A DNA stretch of 64,000 bases from Actinacidiphila acididurans (GTDB lineage Bacteria; Actinomycetota; Actinomycetes; Streptomycetales; Streptomycetaceae): assembly GCF_016918855.1 (NCBI RefSeq), contig NZ_JADKYB010000002.1, positions 434,001-498,000 on the forward strand. Direction: 5' to 3'. The notes beneath the pieces were generated by a model. That model was not told the DNA's origin. It saw only the letters and a program-made list of their open reading frames with translations, and made no database searches. Made by a program: the position numbers and the translations under genes. Positions 46,041-55,218 of this stretch are shown piece after piece. The first letter of the stretch is position 1. The number at the start of each line of letters is the position of its first letter.

Positions 46041-46805
46041 ATGAGTGCCACGAGCAGCAGCACCGGCGCGATACGCGGTGTGACGGGCAAGGACGGCGGC
46101 GCGGGTGGCGGCGGCCGGCTGGGACATACGCTCTCGGGGGTGGCCGTGGCGCTGGGCTGCGTGCTGTTCCTGGGCGGCTTCGGCTGGGCGGCCCTGACGT
46201 ACCGGCCCTACACCGTGCCGACCGACTCCATGCGGCCCACCGTGCAGCCCGGCAGCAAGGTGCTCGCCCGGCACGTGTCGGGGTCGGCGGTGCACCGCGG
46301 CGACGTGGTGGTGTTCAAGGACCCGCAGTGGGGCGACCTGCCCGAGGTCAAGCGGGTGGTCGCGGTCGGCGGCGACAAGGTGGCGTGCTGCGACAAGCAG
46401 GGGCGCCTGACGGTCGACGGCACCTCGGTCACCGAGCCCTACCTCAACAAGGGCGGCGGCCCCGCCTCCATGGACGCGTTCCACACCACCGTGCCCAAGG
46501 GCTCGCTGTTCCTGCTCGGCGACAACCGGATCGTCTCGCAGGACTCCCGGATCCGGCTGGACGACGGCGCGGGCGGCTCGGTGCCGGCGAAAGACGTCAA
46601 GGGCCGGGTCGAGGCGACGGCATGGCCGCTGGGCCGGATGGGCATGATCAGCCGTACCGGGGCGTTCGACGCGCTGACCGGCGGCGGGGCGTCCGGAGCC
46701 GGTCCGCTGCCGTGGCAGGTGATCATGGTCATCGCCGGCGCGGTGCTGATCTTCGGCGGGGCGGCGTACGGCCCGGTGGCGAGGCTGGTCGGGAGGCGGC
46801 GATGA
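46041..46805 (+). CDS. sipZ: Type I signal peptidase (fourth, SipZ position)
   Basis: 254-aa leader peptidase, more divergent than the other three. N-terminal helix VAVALGCVLFLGGFGWAALT, catalytic Ser in VPTDSMRPTV, catalytic Lys in VKRVVAVGGDK, LFLLGDNRIVSQDSR (replacing the MGDHR box), and a C-terminal helix WQVIMVIAGAVLIFGGAAYG, so two membrane segments. ATG 46041, 33 bases after sipY. It is followed by 78 bp of GGGGAGCGG-type repeats with several short start codons before the Nudix gene. Confidence 0.93.
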   Translation: MSATSSSTGAIRGVTGKDGGAGGGGRLGHTLSGVAVALGCVLFLGGFGWAALTYRPYTVPTDSMRPTVQPGSKVLARHVSGSAVHRGDVVVFKDPQWGDLPEVKRVVAVGGDKVACCDKQGRLTVDGTSVTEPYLNKGGGPASMDAFHTTVPKGSLFLLGDNRIVSQDSRIRLDDGAGGSVPAKDVKGRVEATAWPLGRMGMISRTGAFDALTGGGASGAGPLPWQVIMVIAGAVLIFGGAAYGPVARLVGRRR

Positions 46806-46882
46806 GCGGGGGAGCGGACGTGAGCGGGGCACGGGCGTGACCGGGGAGCCGCGATGACCGCGCGGACGGCGGGGGAGCGGGT

Positions 46883-47383
46883 ATGACCGGGCGGACGACG
46901 CAGGCCCGGCGGCGGGCGTCCCGGGTGGTGCTGCTCGACCCGGCCGACCGGATACTGCTGCTGCACGGCTTCGAGCCGGCCGATCCCTCGGTGACCTGGT
47001 GGTTCACCCCGGGCGGCGGGGTCGAGGCGGGGGAGAGCCTGGAGGCGGCGGCGCGGCGCGAGGTGGCCGAGGAGACGGGCATCACCGATGTCGACCTCGG
47101 GCCGGTGCTGTGGGAGCGCACCTGCTCCTTCATGTTCGACGGCCGGCGCTGGGAGCAGGACGAGTGGTACTACCTGGGACGCACCGATACGGTCGGCGTG
47201 GACACCAGCGGGCAGACGGACCTGGAACGCCGCAGTGTGACCTCGGCCCGTTGGTGGACCTGCGGGGAACTCCTCCGCACTCGTGAGACGGTGTATCCCA
47301 TCAGGCTCGCCGGGCTGCTGCGTACGCTGCTCGACGAAGGGCCCCCACAATCCCCGATCCCCCTGGGGACGGAACGCGACTGA
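46883..47383 (+). CDS. Nudix hydrolase
   Basis: 166-aa pyrophosphohydrolase with a complete Nudix box: GGGVEAGESLEAAARREVAEETG (G-x5-E-x7-R-E-U-x-E-E-x-G) at about 46-68. The substrate cannot be read from sequence; the position after sipZ is conserved in Streptomyces as I recall. ATG 46883 follows GGGGGAGCGGGT. The DUF2469 gene starts 41 bases after its stop. Confidence 0.92.
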   Translation: MTGRTTQARRRASRVVLLDPADRILLLHGFEPADPSVTWWFTPGGGVEAGESLEAAARREVAEETGITDVDLGPVLWERTCSFMFDGRRWEQDEWYYLGRTDTVGVDTSGQTDLERRSVTSARWWTCGELLRTRETVYPIRLAGLLRTLLDEGPPQSPIPLGTERD

Positions 47384-47424
47384 CGCACAATGGGGGAGCA
47401 CGTACGGCTGAAGGGGAACATGCC

Positions 47425-47751
47425 ATGAGCGCCGAGGACCTCGAAAAGTACGAGACCGAGATGGAGCTGAAGCTCTACCGGGAGTACCGCGACGTGGTTG
47501 GCCTGTTCAAGTACGTGATCGAGACGGAGCGGCGTTTCTACCTCACCAACGACTACGAGATGCAGGTGCACTCCGTCCAGGGCGAGGTGTTCTTCGAGGT
47601 CTCGATGGCGGACGCCTGGGTGTGGGACATGTACCGGCCGGCCCGTTTCGTCAAGCAGGTGCGCGTCCTGACGTTCAAGGACGTGAACATCGAGGAGCTG
47701 AACAAGGCGGATCTGGATCTGCCGTCGGACGACTCGGGCTTCAGCGGCTGA
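47425..47751 (+). CDS. DUF2469 family protein
   Basis: 108-aa protein, highly conserved in actinobacteria, function unknown. It has MSAEDLEKYETEMELKLYREYRDVV, KYVIETERRFYLTNDYE and FEVSMADAWVWDMYRPARFVKQVRV, with an acidic tail. No membrane segment, mostly beta with an N-terminal helix. It is followed by a 187-bp gap with an isolated DnaA box. Confidence 0.93.
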   Translation: MSAEDLEKYETEMELKLYREYRDVVGLFKYVIETERRFYLTNDYEMQVHSVQGEVFFEVSMADAWVWDMYRPARFVKQVRVLTFKDVNIEELNKADLDLPSDDSGFSG

Positions 47752-47863
47752 GCGAGCCGAGCGGGGCCGGTTGAGTCGGTCGGGGTCGGCGGAGCTGGTC
47801 AGGGCGGGACCGCCGAGGCCAGCTGGACCGGATCAGGGCAGGTCGGCGGGGGTCCGGAAGAAG

Positions 47864-47872
47864 TTATCCACA
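47864..47872 (+). promoter_or_regulatory. Isolated DnaA box (TTATCCACA)
   Basis: Exact R1-type 9-mer within AAGTTATCCACAGG, 67 bases upstream of yraN. It is a single site, so not an origin. Confidence 0.45.
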
Positions 47873-47938
47873 GGCCGGGATATCGGGCCGACGAGCGCGG
47901 TGCGCACTCTGTCACAGTGAGTGACGGAGGTGGTACGC

Positions 47939-48301
47939 ATGAACGCGCGAGGTGCGCTGGGGCGGTACGGCGAGGACGTGGCGGCCCGCACGCTGCGGGA
48001 GGCCGGCCTGACCGTGCTCGACCGGAACTGGCGGAGCGGCCGGCGGGGCGAGATCGACATTCTGGCGTCCGAAGGGGACGCCCTCGTGGTGTGCGAGGTC
48101 AAGACCCGGCGTGAGGGGGACTTCCAGCACCCGATGGCGGCGCTGACCGCGGGCAAGGTGGCCCGGCTGCGCTCGCTGGCCGAGCAATGGACCGCCGAGC
48201 ACGGTGGTGCGCCGCCGGGCGGAGTGCGGATCGACCTGGTCGGCGTGGTCCTCCCGGCGCGCGGCGCGGCCCGCGTCGAGCACGTGCGGGGGGTGGCGTG
48301 A
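47939..48301 (+). CDS. yraN: YraN family endonuclease-like protein
   Basis: 120-aa restriction-endonuclease-fold protein (UPF0102). [27 protein letters not shown], then the D-ExK catalytic pattern [21 protein letters not shown]. It is likely a structure-selective nuclease; the biological role is unproven. ATG 47939 after ACGGAGGTGGT was chosen over GTG 47921. Its stop overlaps the ATG of comM (TGATG), so yraN-comM-dprA form a tightly coupled unit. Confidence 0.93.
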   Translation: MNARGALGRYGEDVAARTLREAGLTVLDRNWRSGRRGEIDILASEGDALVVCEVKTRREGDFQHPMAALTAGKVARLRSLAEQWTAEHGGAPPGGVRIDLVGVVLPARGAARVEHVRGVA

Positions 48302-49947
48302 TGGGTTTCGCCCGTACGTGCTCGGTGGCGCTGGTGGGTGTCGAGGGGGTGGTGGTCGAGGTCCAGGCCGATCTGGAACCGGGGGTGGCCGCCTTCGCCC
48401 TGGTCGGGCTGCCCGACAAGAGCCTGGTGGAGAGCCGGGACCGGGTCCGGGCCGCGATCGTCAACAGCGGTGAGACCTGGCCGTCGAAGAAGCTCACGGT
48501 GGGGCTGAGCCCGGCCTCGGTGCCCAAGGGCGGCTCCGGTTTCGACCTGGCCGTGGCCTGCGCTGTGCTGGCGGCCAACGAACGGATCGCCCCGCCGTCG
48601 ATCGCCGACCTGATGATGATCGGTGAGCTGGGCCTGGACGGCCGGGTGCGCCCGGTGCGCGGGGTGCTGCCCGCGGTGCTGGCCGCCGCCGACGCCGGAT
48701 ACCGGCAGGTCGTGGTGCCCGAGCAGAACACCGCCGAGGCGTCGCTGGTGCCCGATGTCGCGGTGCTGGGCGTGCGCAGCCTGCGCCAGCTCGTCGCGGT
48801 GCTCAACGACGAGCCGGTGCCGATGGAGGAGCCGGACGGCGCGGATGCCGCCCGGGGGCCCGATCCGATGCTGGCCGGACTCAAGGTGCCCGGCGGTGGC
48901 ATGGGCACCGGGCTGACCCCGCTGCTGGGCGCCGGCCCCGCCCCCGCAGCCGGCGCCCCGGGGACGCCGGACCTGGCCGACGTGGCGGGCCAGCAGGTCG
49001 CCCGGCTCGCCCTGGAGGTCGCCGCGGCCGGCGGACACCACCTGTATTTGAAAGGCCCGCCGGGTGCGGGCAAGACCATGCTGGCCGAGCGGCTGCCGGG
49101 CATCCTGCCGCGGCTGACCCGGCAGGAGTCCCTGGAGGTCACCGCGGTCCACTCGGTGGCCGGGATCCTGCCGCCGGGCCGGCCGCTGGTCGACACCCCG
49201 CCCTACTGCGCGCCGCACCACTCGGCGACCATGCCCTCCCTGGTCGGCGGCGGCAGCGGACTGCCCCGGCCCGGCGCGGTCTCGCTGGCCCACCATGGGG
49301 TGCTTTTCCTGGACGAGGCCCCGGAGTTCAGCGGCCAGGTCCTGGACGCGCTGCGCCAGCCCTTGGAGTCGGGGTACGTGGTGGTGGCCCGCGCGGCCGG
49401 GGTGATGCGGCTGCCGGCCCGCTTCATGCTGGTGCTCGCGGCGAACCCGTGCCCCTGCGGCCGGTGGTCCACCCTGGCCGGCGGCTGCGACTGCTCCCCG
49501 ACGGCAGTGCGCCGCTACCAGGCCCGGCTGTCCGGCCCGCTGCTGGACCGGATCGACCTGCGGGTGGACGTGGCCGCGGTCACCCGGTCCGACCTGATCG
49601 GCCACGGCGGCGGCGAGTCCAGCGCCGTGGTGGCCGCCCGCGTCGCCGAGGCCCGGGCCCGCGCCGCCGCCCGATATGCGGGCACCCCCTGGCGCGCCAA
49701 CAGCGACGTCCCCGGCCACGAGATGCGCACCCGCTGGCACGTGGCCCCCGGCGCCCTGCACGCCGCCGAACGCGACATGGAACGCGGCCTGCTCACCGCC
49801 CGCGGCCTGGACCGAGTCCTCCGCGTCGCCTGGACCCTGGCCGACCTCGCCGGCCACGACCGCCCCACCACCTCGGACATCGCCCAAGCCCTCCAATGGC
49901 GCACCGGCGTCCCCCGCGGCGCCACGGCCCTGGCGGCCCTCCCATGA
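48301..49947 (+). CDS. comM: ComM/YifB Mg-chelatase-like AAA+ ATPase
   Basis: 548-aa protein. N-terminal Lon-like domain (VEVQADLEPGVAAFALVGLPDKSL, KGGSGFDLAVA), a Gly/Pro/Ala-rich linker (about 185-235), AAA+ core with Walker A GPPGAGKTMLAERLPG and Walker B VLFLDEAPEF, and a four-Cys knuckle AANPCPCGRWST...GCDC. ComM homologues drive branch migration during transformation in Gram-negatives (established); in Streptomyces the role is unknown. dprA overlaps its end by 4 bases. Confidence 0.93.
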   Translation: MGFARTCSVALVGVEGVVVEVQADLEPGVAAFALVGLPDKSLVESRDRVRAAIVNSGETWPSKKLTVGLSPASVPKGGSGFDLAVACAVLAANERIAPPSIADLMMIGELGLDGRVRPVRGVLPAVLAAADAGYRQVVVPEQNTAEASLVPDVAVLGVRSLRQLVAVLNDEPVPMEEPDGADAARGPDPMLAGLKVPGGGMGTGLTPLLGAGPAPAAGAPGTPDLADVAGQQVARLALEVAAAGGHHLYLKGPPGAGKTMLAERLPGILPRLTRQESLEVTAVHSVAGILPPGRPLVDTPPYCAPHHSATMPSLVGGGSGLPRPGAVSLAHHGVLFLDEAPEFSGQVLDALRQPLESGYVVVARAAGVMRLPARFMLVLAANPCPCGRWSTLAGGCDCSPTAVRRYQARLSGPLLDRIDLRVDVAAVTRSDLIGHGGGESSAVVAARVAEARARAAARYAGTPWRANSDVPGHEMRTRWHVAPGALHAAERDMERGLLTARGLDRVLRVAWTLADLAGHDRPTTSDIAQALQWRTGVPRGATALAALP

Positions 49948-51344
49948 GCCCCGCGGGTTGGCCCCGCCGGGAGCGGGTGAGCGGGGACAAGCGGGGCGGA
50001 GTGTCGAGCGAGGAGGAGGTGGCGGACCCCGACAACAGAGGGGATGCAGAACGCCGAGCGGGCTCGAATGGCCGTGGTGGCGGAGGGAGGCGCGCGGGCC
50101 AGGAGAAGGCGGTGGACCGGGATGCCGTTGAGGAGTGGTTGCGGGCCGCTTATGCGGGCGGGCGGTTGACCGGGATCGCGGGGGGCGTGGAGCCCGGGGA
50201 GTGCGCGGCGTGGGAGGAGCGGTTGGCGCGGGTGGCGTTGACGCGGGTGGCCGATCCGGGGGACGAGGTGATGGGCCGGGCGGTGCGGGAGCGTGGGGCG
50301 CGGGAGGCGTTATGGGCGGCGCGGGCGGGGGAGCCGTTGCCGGGGGCGAGCCCGCGGCGGACGGAGAGCTACGCGATCAAGGGGGCTCGCGCCGATCCGT
50401 TGGCCGACCTGGCCGCGGTGCACCGGGTGGGCGGGCGCTTCTTGTGTCCGGGCGAGGGCGACTGGCCGGGGCAACTGGCAGACCTGGGCGACCAGCAGCC
50501 GGTCGGGCTGTGGGTGCGCGGCCGGCCGAGCCTGCGGTTGTGGGCGCTGCGGTCGGTGGCCGTGGTCGGCGCGCGGGCCTGTACCGACTACGGGGCCCAC
50601 ATGGCGGCCCGGCTCGGCGCGGGGCTCGCCGAGGCGGGCTGGGTGGTGGTCTCGGGCGCGGCCTACGGGGTGGACCGGGCGACGCACCGCGGCACCCTCG
50701 CGGCCGGCGGAGCCACGATCGGGGTGGTCGCCTGCGGGGTGGACGTCCCGTACCCGCCGGGCAACGCCGACCTGATCGGGGACATCGCGCGGCGCGGCTT
50801 GCTGATCGGGGAGCTGCCGCCGGGCGACCATCCGACCCGGGCGCGGTTCGTGCTGCGGAACCGGGTGATCGCCGCGCTGACCCGCGGCACCGTGGTGGTC
50901 GAGGCCCGCTACCGCAGCGGTTCGCTGATCACCGCGCGCCGGGCGGTGAAGCTGGGCCGGGTCACGATGGGGGTGCCGGGGCCGTGCACCAGCGGCCTGT
51001 CGGAAGGGGTGCACGAACTGCTGCGGGCGGAGGCGGTGATGGTCACCGACGCCGCAGAGGTGGTGGAGCTGGTCGGCAGCATCGGCGCCGACCTGGCTCC
51101 GGCCCGCCGCGGTCCGGTGCTGCCGCGGGACCTGCTCGACCCGCGGACGACGCGGGTGCTGGAGGCCGTGCCGGGCCGGGGTGACGCGGGGGAGGAGGAG
51201 ATCGCGCTGGCCGCGGGCGCCGGGACCGCCGACACGCTCGGGCGGCTGCACGAATTGCAGGCGCTGGGGTTCGTCGAGCGGAAAGCGGGCCGGTGGGCGT
51301 TGGTCCGTACCGGGCGGGACGGGCCGCCGGGCCGGGACCGTTGA
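49944..51344 (+). CDS. dprA: DNA-processing protein DprA, with TTA codon
   Basis: 466-aa RecA loader/ssDNA-binding protein. A charged N-terminal extension of ~60 residues ([16 protein letters not shown]) is followed by a helical region, then the Rossmann core: [81 protein letters not shown], and a C-terminal winged helix ([20 protein letters not shown]). Codon 123 (50310-50312, in REALWAAR) is TTA, so translation should depend on bldA. ATG 49944 overlaps comM. Ends 278 bp before whiG. Confidence 0.94.
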   Translation: MSPAGWPRRERVSGDKRGGVSSEEEVADPDNRGDAERRAGSNGRGGGGRRAGQEKAVDRDAVEEWLRAAYAGGRLTGIAGGVEPGECAAWEERLARVALTRVADPGDEVMGRAVRERGAREALWAARAGEPLPGASPRRTESYAIKGARADPLADLAAVHRVGGRFLCPGEGDWPGQLADLGDQQPVGLWVRGRPSLRLWALRSVAVVGARACTDYGAHMAARLGAGLAEAGWVVVSGAAYGVDRATHRGTLAAGGATIGVVACGVDVPYPPGNADLIGDIARRGLLIGELPPGDHPTRARFVLRNRVIAALTRGTVVVEARYRSGSLITARRAVKLGRVTMGVPGPCTSGLSEGVHELLRAEAVMVTDAAEVVELVGSIGADLAPARRGPVLPRDLLDPRTTRVLEAVPGRGDAGEEEIALAAGAGTADTLGRLHELQALGFVERKAGRWALVRTGRDGPPGRDR

Positions 51345-51622
51345 CACGACGGACACACCATCAGGTGACAGGAAAAGGCGCTGACCTGCGGCGTTGCCAG
51401 GACCGGCCGTGCACGGCCGGTCCGGTCCGCATCATTGCCCCTTGGGTCCGGCCGCCCACCGTGCGCCGGTCCCCGCCCGGTCGGGCGACCCTGGCCCGGA
51501 CAGGAACGTATCTGCGCATGTCCCACACGGATGCCGTAGCAATCAGCGACACTATGGTCACGCTACGCTCGCGGAGGTTCGATTTCCCGCCCACTTCACG
51601 GCAGAACGGCTCACAACGACGC

Positions 51623-52459
51623 ATGCCCCAGCACACCCCCGGGCCCGAAAGGGCGACGGCAGCGACCGCCGCCGGCACCACCGCGCGGCCCGCCGCCCCC
51701 ACGTCGTTGGACGCGCTGTGGCGGGCCTACAAGGAAACGGGGGACGCCCGGCTGCGGGAACAGCTCATCCTGCACTACTCGCCGCTGGTCAAGTACGTGG
51801 CCGGCCGGGTCAGCGTGGGGCTGCCGGCCAATGTGGAGCAGGCGGACTTCGTCTCCTCGGGGGTGTTCGGGCTGATCGACGCGATCGAGAAGTTCGACCC
51901 GAACCGGGCGATCAAATTCGAGACCTATGCGATCACCCGGATCCGCGGAGCGATGATCGACGAACTGCGGGCGCTGGACTGGATCCCGCGCTCGGTGCGG
52001 CAGAAGGCCCGCGCGGTCGAACGCGCCTACGCCACCCTGGAGGCCAGGCTGCGCCGCACCCCCAGCGAGCAGGAGGTCGCCGCCGAGCTGGGGGTGGGCC
52101 TGGAGGAGCTGCACGGCGTGTTCAGCGCACTGTCGCTGGCCAACGTCGTCGCGCTGGAGGAGTTGCTGCACGTCGGCGCCGACGGCGGTGACCGGATCAG
52201 CCTGGTCGACACCCTGGAGGACACCGGCGCCGACGACCCCGTGGAGGTCGCCGAGGACCGTGAGCTGCGCCGGCTGTTGGCCCGCGCCGTCAACACGCTG
52301 CCCGAACGCGAGAAGACCGTGGTCACCCTCTACTACTACGAGGGCCTCACCCTCGCCGAGATCGGCCAGGTACTGGGCGTGACCGAGAGCCGGGTCAGCC
52401 AGATCCACACCAAGTCGGTTCTCCAACTGCGGGCAAAGCTGGCCGACGTGGGTCGGTGA
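51623..52459 (+). CDS. whiG: RNA polymerase sigma factor WhiG
   Basis: 278-aa FliA-type sigma factor that commits aerial hyphae to sporulation in Streptomyces (established knowledge). [11 protein letters not shown], a variable Ala/Thr-rich stretch, region 2 [19 protein letters not shown]...[44 protein letters not shown], region 3 [13 protein letters not shown], and region 4 [23 protein letters not shown]...[15 protein letters not shown] 51623 gives the known WhiG N-terminus; the frame is open back to 51293 across the 278-bp upstream gap, in which I see no further gene. Followed 30 bases later by a TetR gene. Confidence 0.96.
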   Translation: MPQHTPGPERATAATAAGTTARPAAPTSLDALWRAYKETGDARLREQLILHYSPLVKYVAGRVSVGLPANVEQADFVSSGVFGLIDAIEKFDPNRAIKFETYAITRIRGAMIDELRALDWIPRSVRQKARAVERAYATLEARLRRTPSEQEVAAELGVGLEELHGVFSALSLANVVALEELLHVGADGGDRISLVDTLEDTGADDPVEVAEDRELRRLLARAVNTLPEREKTVVTLYYYEGLTLAEIGQVLGVTESRVSQIHTKSVLQLRAKLADVGR

Positions 52460-52489
52460 CGGCACAGGGCCACCTTCTACAGTGGGGGA

Positions 52490-53071
52490 ATGCCCAGGAT
52501 TCGAGCGGCCTCGGTGGCCGAACACCGGACCATGCAGCGCCAGGCCCTGCTGGACGCCGCGCGTTCGCTGCTGTCCGACGGCGGCACCGAAGCCCTCACC
52601 TTCCCCGCGCTGGCCGAGCGCACCGGATTGGCGCGCTCCTCGGTCTACGAGTACTTCCGCTCCCGCGCGGCGGTGGTCGAGGCGCTGTGCGCCACCGACT
52701 TCCCGGTCTGGGCCGCCGAGGTGGAAGCGGCCATGGAGGCCGCCGAGACCCCGCGCGACAAGATCGAGGCGTATGTGCGCACCCAGCTCACCCTGGTCGG
52801 CGACCGCCGCCACCGCGCGGTGGTCGCGATCTCCGCAGGTGAACTCGACGCCGGCGCCCGGGAGAAGATCCGCGCCGCCCACGGCGGCCTGGTCGCCATG
52901 GTGGTCGCCGCACTGTCCGGCCTCGGCCACCCCGAGCCGCGGCTGACCGCGATGCTGCTCCAGGGCATCGTGGACGCCGCGGTCCGCCGTATCGACCTCG
53001 GCGCCGCCGAGGCCCCCGCCGAGATCGTCACCGCGGCGGTGGACATGGCCCTGCACGGCGTCAGCCGCTGA
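52490..53071 (+). CDS. TetR family transcriptional regulator
   Basis: 193-aa one-component regulator. Helix-turn-helix at about 20-65: ALLDAARSLLSDGGTEALT, FPALAERTGLARSSVYEYFRSRAAVVEALC. The C-terminal ligand domain (about 75-193) is Ala-rich and helical; the ligand is unknown. The ATG start lies 30 bases after whiG, so it may be co-transcribed. The last 11 bases overlap the convergent M23 gene. Confidence 0.92.
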   Translation: MPRIRAASVAEHRTMQRQALLDAARSLLSDGGTEALTFPALAERTGLARSSVYEYFRSRAAVVEALCATDFPVWAAEVEAAMEAAETPRDKIEAYVRTQLTLVGDRRHRAVVAISAGELDAGAREKIRAAHGGLVAMVVAALSGLGHPEPRLTAMLLQGIVDAAVRRIDLGAAEAPAEIVTAAVDMALHGVSR

Positions 53072-53825
53072 CCGCCGAGTACACCGGCAGCAGCCTGACC
53101 GGTCCGGCGCGGCGCAGCGCGGCCGGCAGCAGGGACAGCGGGTCGGCGTAGCCCGTGGGGGTGATCAGTCCCCAGTGCAGGCACGGCCCCGCCCGGCAGT
53201 GCGCGGGCACGCCTCCCGCGGCCGGGCCGAGCGTGCCGACCACCTGCCCCGCGGCCACCACCGTCCCGGCCGGCACCGTCGCCCGTACCGGCTCGTACGT
53301 GATCCGCCGCCCGTCCGCCAGGCCGATCGCGACCACCGGGGTGCCCGCGACCGCCCCCGCGAACAGGACCCGGCCGGCCACGGCGGCCCGTACCGCTGCG
53401 GCGGGCCCTGCCCGCAGGTCCACCCCGCGATGTCCCGCCGCCCAGGGCGCCGCCGGCGGCTCGAACCCGCGCAGCACCTCCGGCCGACCGCCGGGCCCCG
53501 CCCCCGTCACCGGCCAGCACCGCCCGTCCATGCACACCGCGGGAGCCGCGCGCGCGGCCGCACCCCCGGCCGGTACGGGTCCCGCCCGCGAGTCCCCGGT
53601 CAGGATCCCGTGCTTCGGCAAGCCGCTCGCCACCGCGGCCCGTACCCCCGTATCCCGCGCGGCCGCCACCGGACCGTCCCCCGCGAGCGCCGCCGGCCCC
53701 ACCACCGACCGCACCGGAAGAACCGCCGCCAGCACCGCGAGCACACCGGCCAGCGCCGCCACCGCCCACCGCACACCTGTCAGAGCCCTCGTCACGCCCC
53801 GCGTGACCCTCGTCGTGATCGTCAT
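53061..53825 (-). CDS. M23-family (LytM-like) peptidase, secreted, altered HxH motif
   Basis: 254-aa exported protein. Residues about 15-38 ([20 protein letters not shown]) form a signal/anchor helix. The LytM domain (about 130-254) has [10 protein letters not shown] with the zinc ligands H and D, then [18 protein letters not shown]: the usual HLH is CLH, so the first histidine of the pair is Cys. Such variants occur in actinobacterial M23 proteins at this locus, as I recall, so it may be inactive or use Cys. ATG at 53823-53825; stop overlaps the tetR stop region by 11 bases, tail to tail. Divergent from rpsB. Confidence 0.85.
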   Translation of the reverse strand: MTITTRVTRGVTRALTGVRWAVAALAGVLAVLAAVLPVRSVVGPAALAGDGPVAAARDTGVRAAVASGLPKHGILTGDSRAGPVPAGGAAARAAPAVCMDGRCWPVTGAGPGGRPEVLRGFEPPAAPWAAGHRGVDLRAGPAAAVRAAVAGRVLFAGAVAGTPVVAIGLADGRRITYEPVRATVPAGTVVAAGQVVGTLGPAAGGVPAHCRAGPCLHWGLITPTGYADPLSLLPAALRRAGPVRLLPVYSAVSG

Positions 53826-53876
53826 GCCCTCACGATCCCGCACCCGGCCCCCGCCGCGATGATCATGGTCCTGGCC

Positions 53877-53885
53877 TGTGGACAA
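53877..53885 (-). promoter_or_regulatory. Isolated DnaA box (TTGTCCACA on minus strand)
   Basis: TGTGGACAA in CCTGTGGACAACT, the exact Streptomyces-preferred 9-mer, upstream of rpsB and of the divergent M23 gene. A -10-like TACACT is at 53918-53923. Confidence 0.45.
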
Positions 53886-54091
53886 CTCGGGTGTCGCCCC
53901 GCAGTCCAGGGGTCCCGTACACTTTGTCTGGCGATCCGGGTCACCGGGTCGACTTCGCACGCCCCGCCACCTACCCCGCCAAGCGGGCGGTGGCCGCGCC
54001 TCTCGGTCCCTTGTGGAACGGCGCGCCGGGACGTCAGGCGCGACCGCCGTCCGGTGGTCGCCACAACCGAGCACCCAAGAGGAGTACGGCC

Positions 54092-55036
54092 ATGGCCGTC
54101 GTCACGATGCGGGAGCTGCTGGAAAGCGGCGTCCACTTCGGGCACCAGACCCGCCGCTGGAACCCGAAGATGAAGCGCTTCATCTTCACCGAGCGCAACG
54201 GCATCTACATCATCGACCTGCTCCAGTCGCTGTCGTACATCGACCGCGCCTACGAGTTCGTCAAGGAGACCGTCGCGCACGGCGGCTCCATCATGTTCGT
54301 CGGCACCAAGAAGCAGGCGCAGGAGGCCATCGCCGAGCAGGCGTCCCGCGTCGGCATGCCGTACGTCAACCAGCGCTGGCTGGGCGGCATGCTCACCAAC
54401 TTCTCCACCGTCTACAAGCGCCTGCAGCGCCTGAAGGAGCTGGAGGAGATCGACTTCGACGACGTGGCGTCCTCGGGTCTGACCAAGAAGGAACTCCTGG
54501 TGCTCTCCCGTGAGAAGGAGAAGCTGGAGAAGACCCTCGGCGGCATCCGCGAGATGCAGAAGGTGCCCAGCGCCGTCTGGATCGTCGACACCAAGAAGGA
54601 GCACATCGCGGTCGGCGAGGCCCGCAAGCTCCGCATCCCGGTCGTCGCGATCCTGGACACCAACTGCGACCCCGACGAGGTCGACTACAAGATCCCGGGC
54701 AACGACGACGCGATCCGTTCCGTCACGCTGCTCACCCGTGTGATCGCCGACGCCGTGGCTGAGGGCCTCATCGCCCGCTCCGGTGCCGCGCTGAGCGACA
54801 AGAAGGCCGAAGGCACGGGCGGCGAGCCCCTCGCCGAGTGGGAGCGGGACCTCCTGGAGGGCGAGAAGAAGGCCGAGGGCGACGCCCCCGCCGCCGAGAC
54901 GCCCGCCGCCGAGACGCCTGCCGCCGAGACCCCTGCTGCCGAGGCCCCTGCCGCGGAGACCCCGGCCGCCGAGACTCCGGCTGAGGCCCCCGCCGACGCC
55001 GCTCCGTCCACCGAGGGCGGCACCGAGCAGGCCTGA
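54092..55036 (+). CDS. rpsB: 30S ribosomal protein S2 with AAETP-repeat tail
   Basis: 314-aa S2. Core (to about 225): [90 protein letters not shown]. The C-terminal 60 residues are acidic and contain a run of AAETP repeats (AAETP and AAEAP units encoded by a 15-bp DNA period at about 54892-54985). ATG 54092 after AAGAGGAG. tsf follows after 182 bp. Confidence 0.97.
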   Translation: MAVVTMRELLESGVHFGHQTRRWNPKMKRFIFTERNGIYIIDLLQSLSYIDRAYEFVKETVAHGGSIMFVGTKKQAQEAIAEQASRVGMPYVNQRWLGGMLTNFSTVYKRLQRLKELEEIDFDDVASSGLTKKELLVLSREKEKLEKTLGGIREMQKVPSAVWIVDTKKEHIAVGEARKLRIPVVAILDTNCDPDEVDYKIPGNDDAIRSVTLLTRVIADAVAEGLIARSGAALSDKKAEGTGGEPLAEWERDLLEGEKKAEGDAPAAETPAAETPAAETPAAEAPAAETPAAETPAEAPADAAPSTEGGTEQA

Positions 55037-55149
55037 ACCAGGCCCGCGCCGCCCCGCGGCAGCGCGCAGCGCAGCAGCACGGCAGCACGAACGGTTCGCG
55101 GCGCACACCGCACCGACAGCACGCAGCACGACGAGAACCACGTGTGACG

Positions 55150-55175
55150 ACGGCGGGGGCCCCGGCCCCCGCCGT
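55150..55175 (+). terminator. Hairpin between rpsB and tsf
   Basis: ACGGCGGGGG (55150-55159) pairs with CCCCCGCCGT (55166-55175), loop CCCCGG. It may attenuate transcription into tsf. Confidence 0.6.
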
Positions 55176-55218
55176 TCACCCGTAGATCCACCGACCTTCC
55201 GGGAAGAGACTTACACCC

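Noticed and set aside
47864..53885. DnaA boxes as part of a replication origin
   Set aside because: Single isolated 9-mers 6 kb apart, with no dnaA, dnaN or box cluster in the window.
54892..54985. Regular 15-bp repeats in rpsB as a possible CRISPR-like array
   Set aside because: They are contiguous, in frame, without spacers, and encode a protein tail; no cas genes are nearby.
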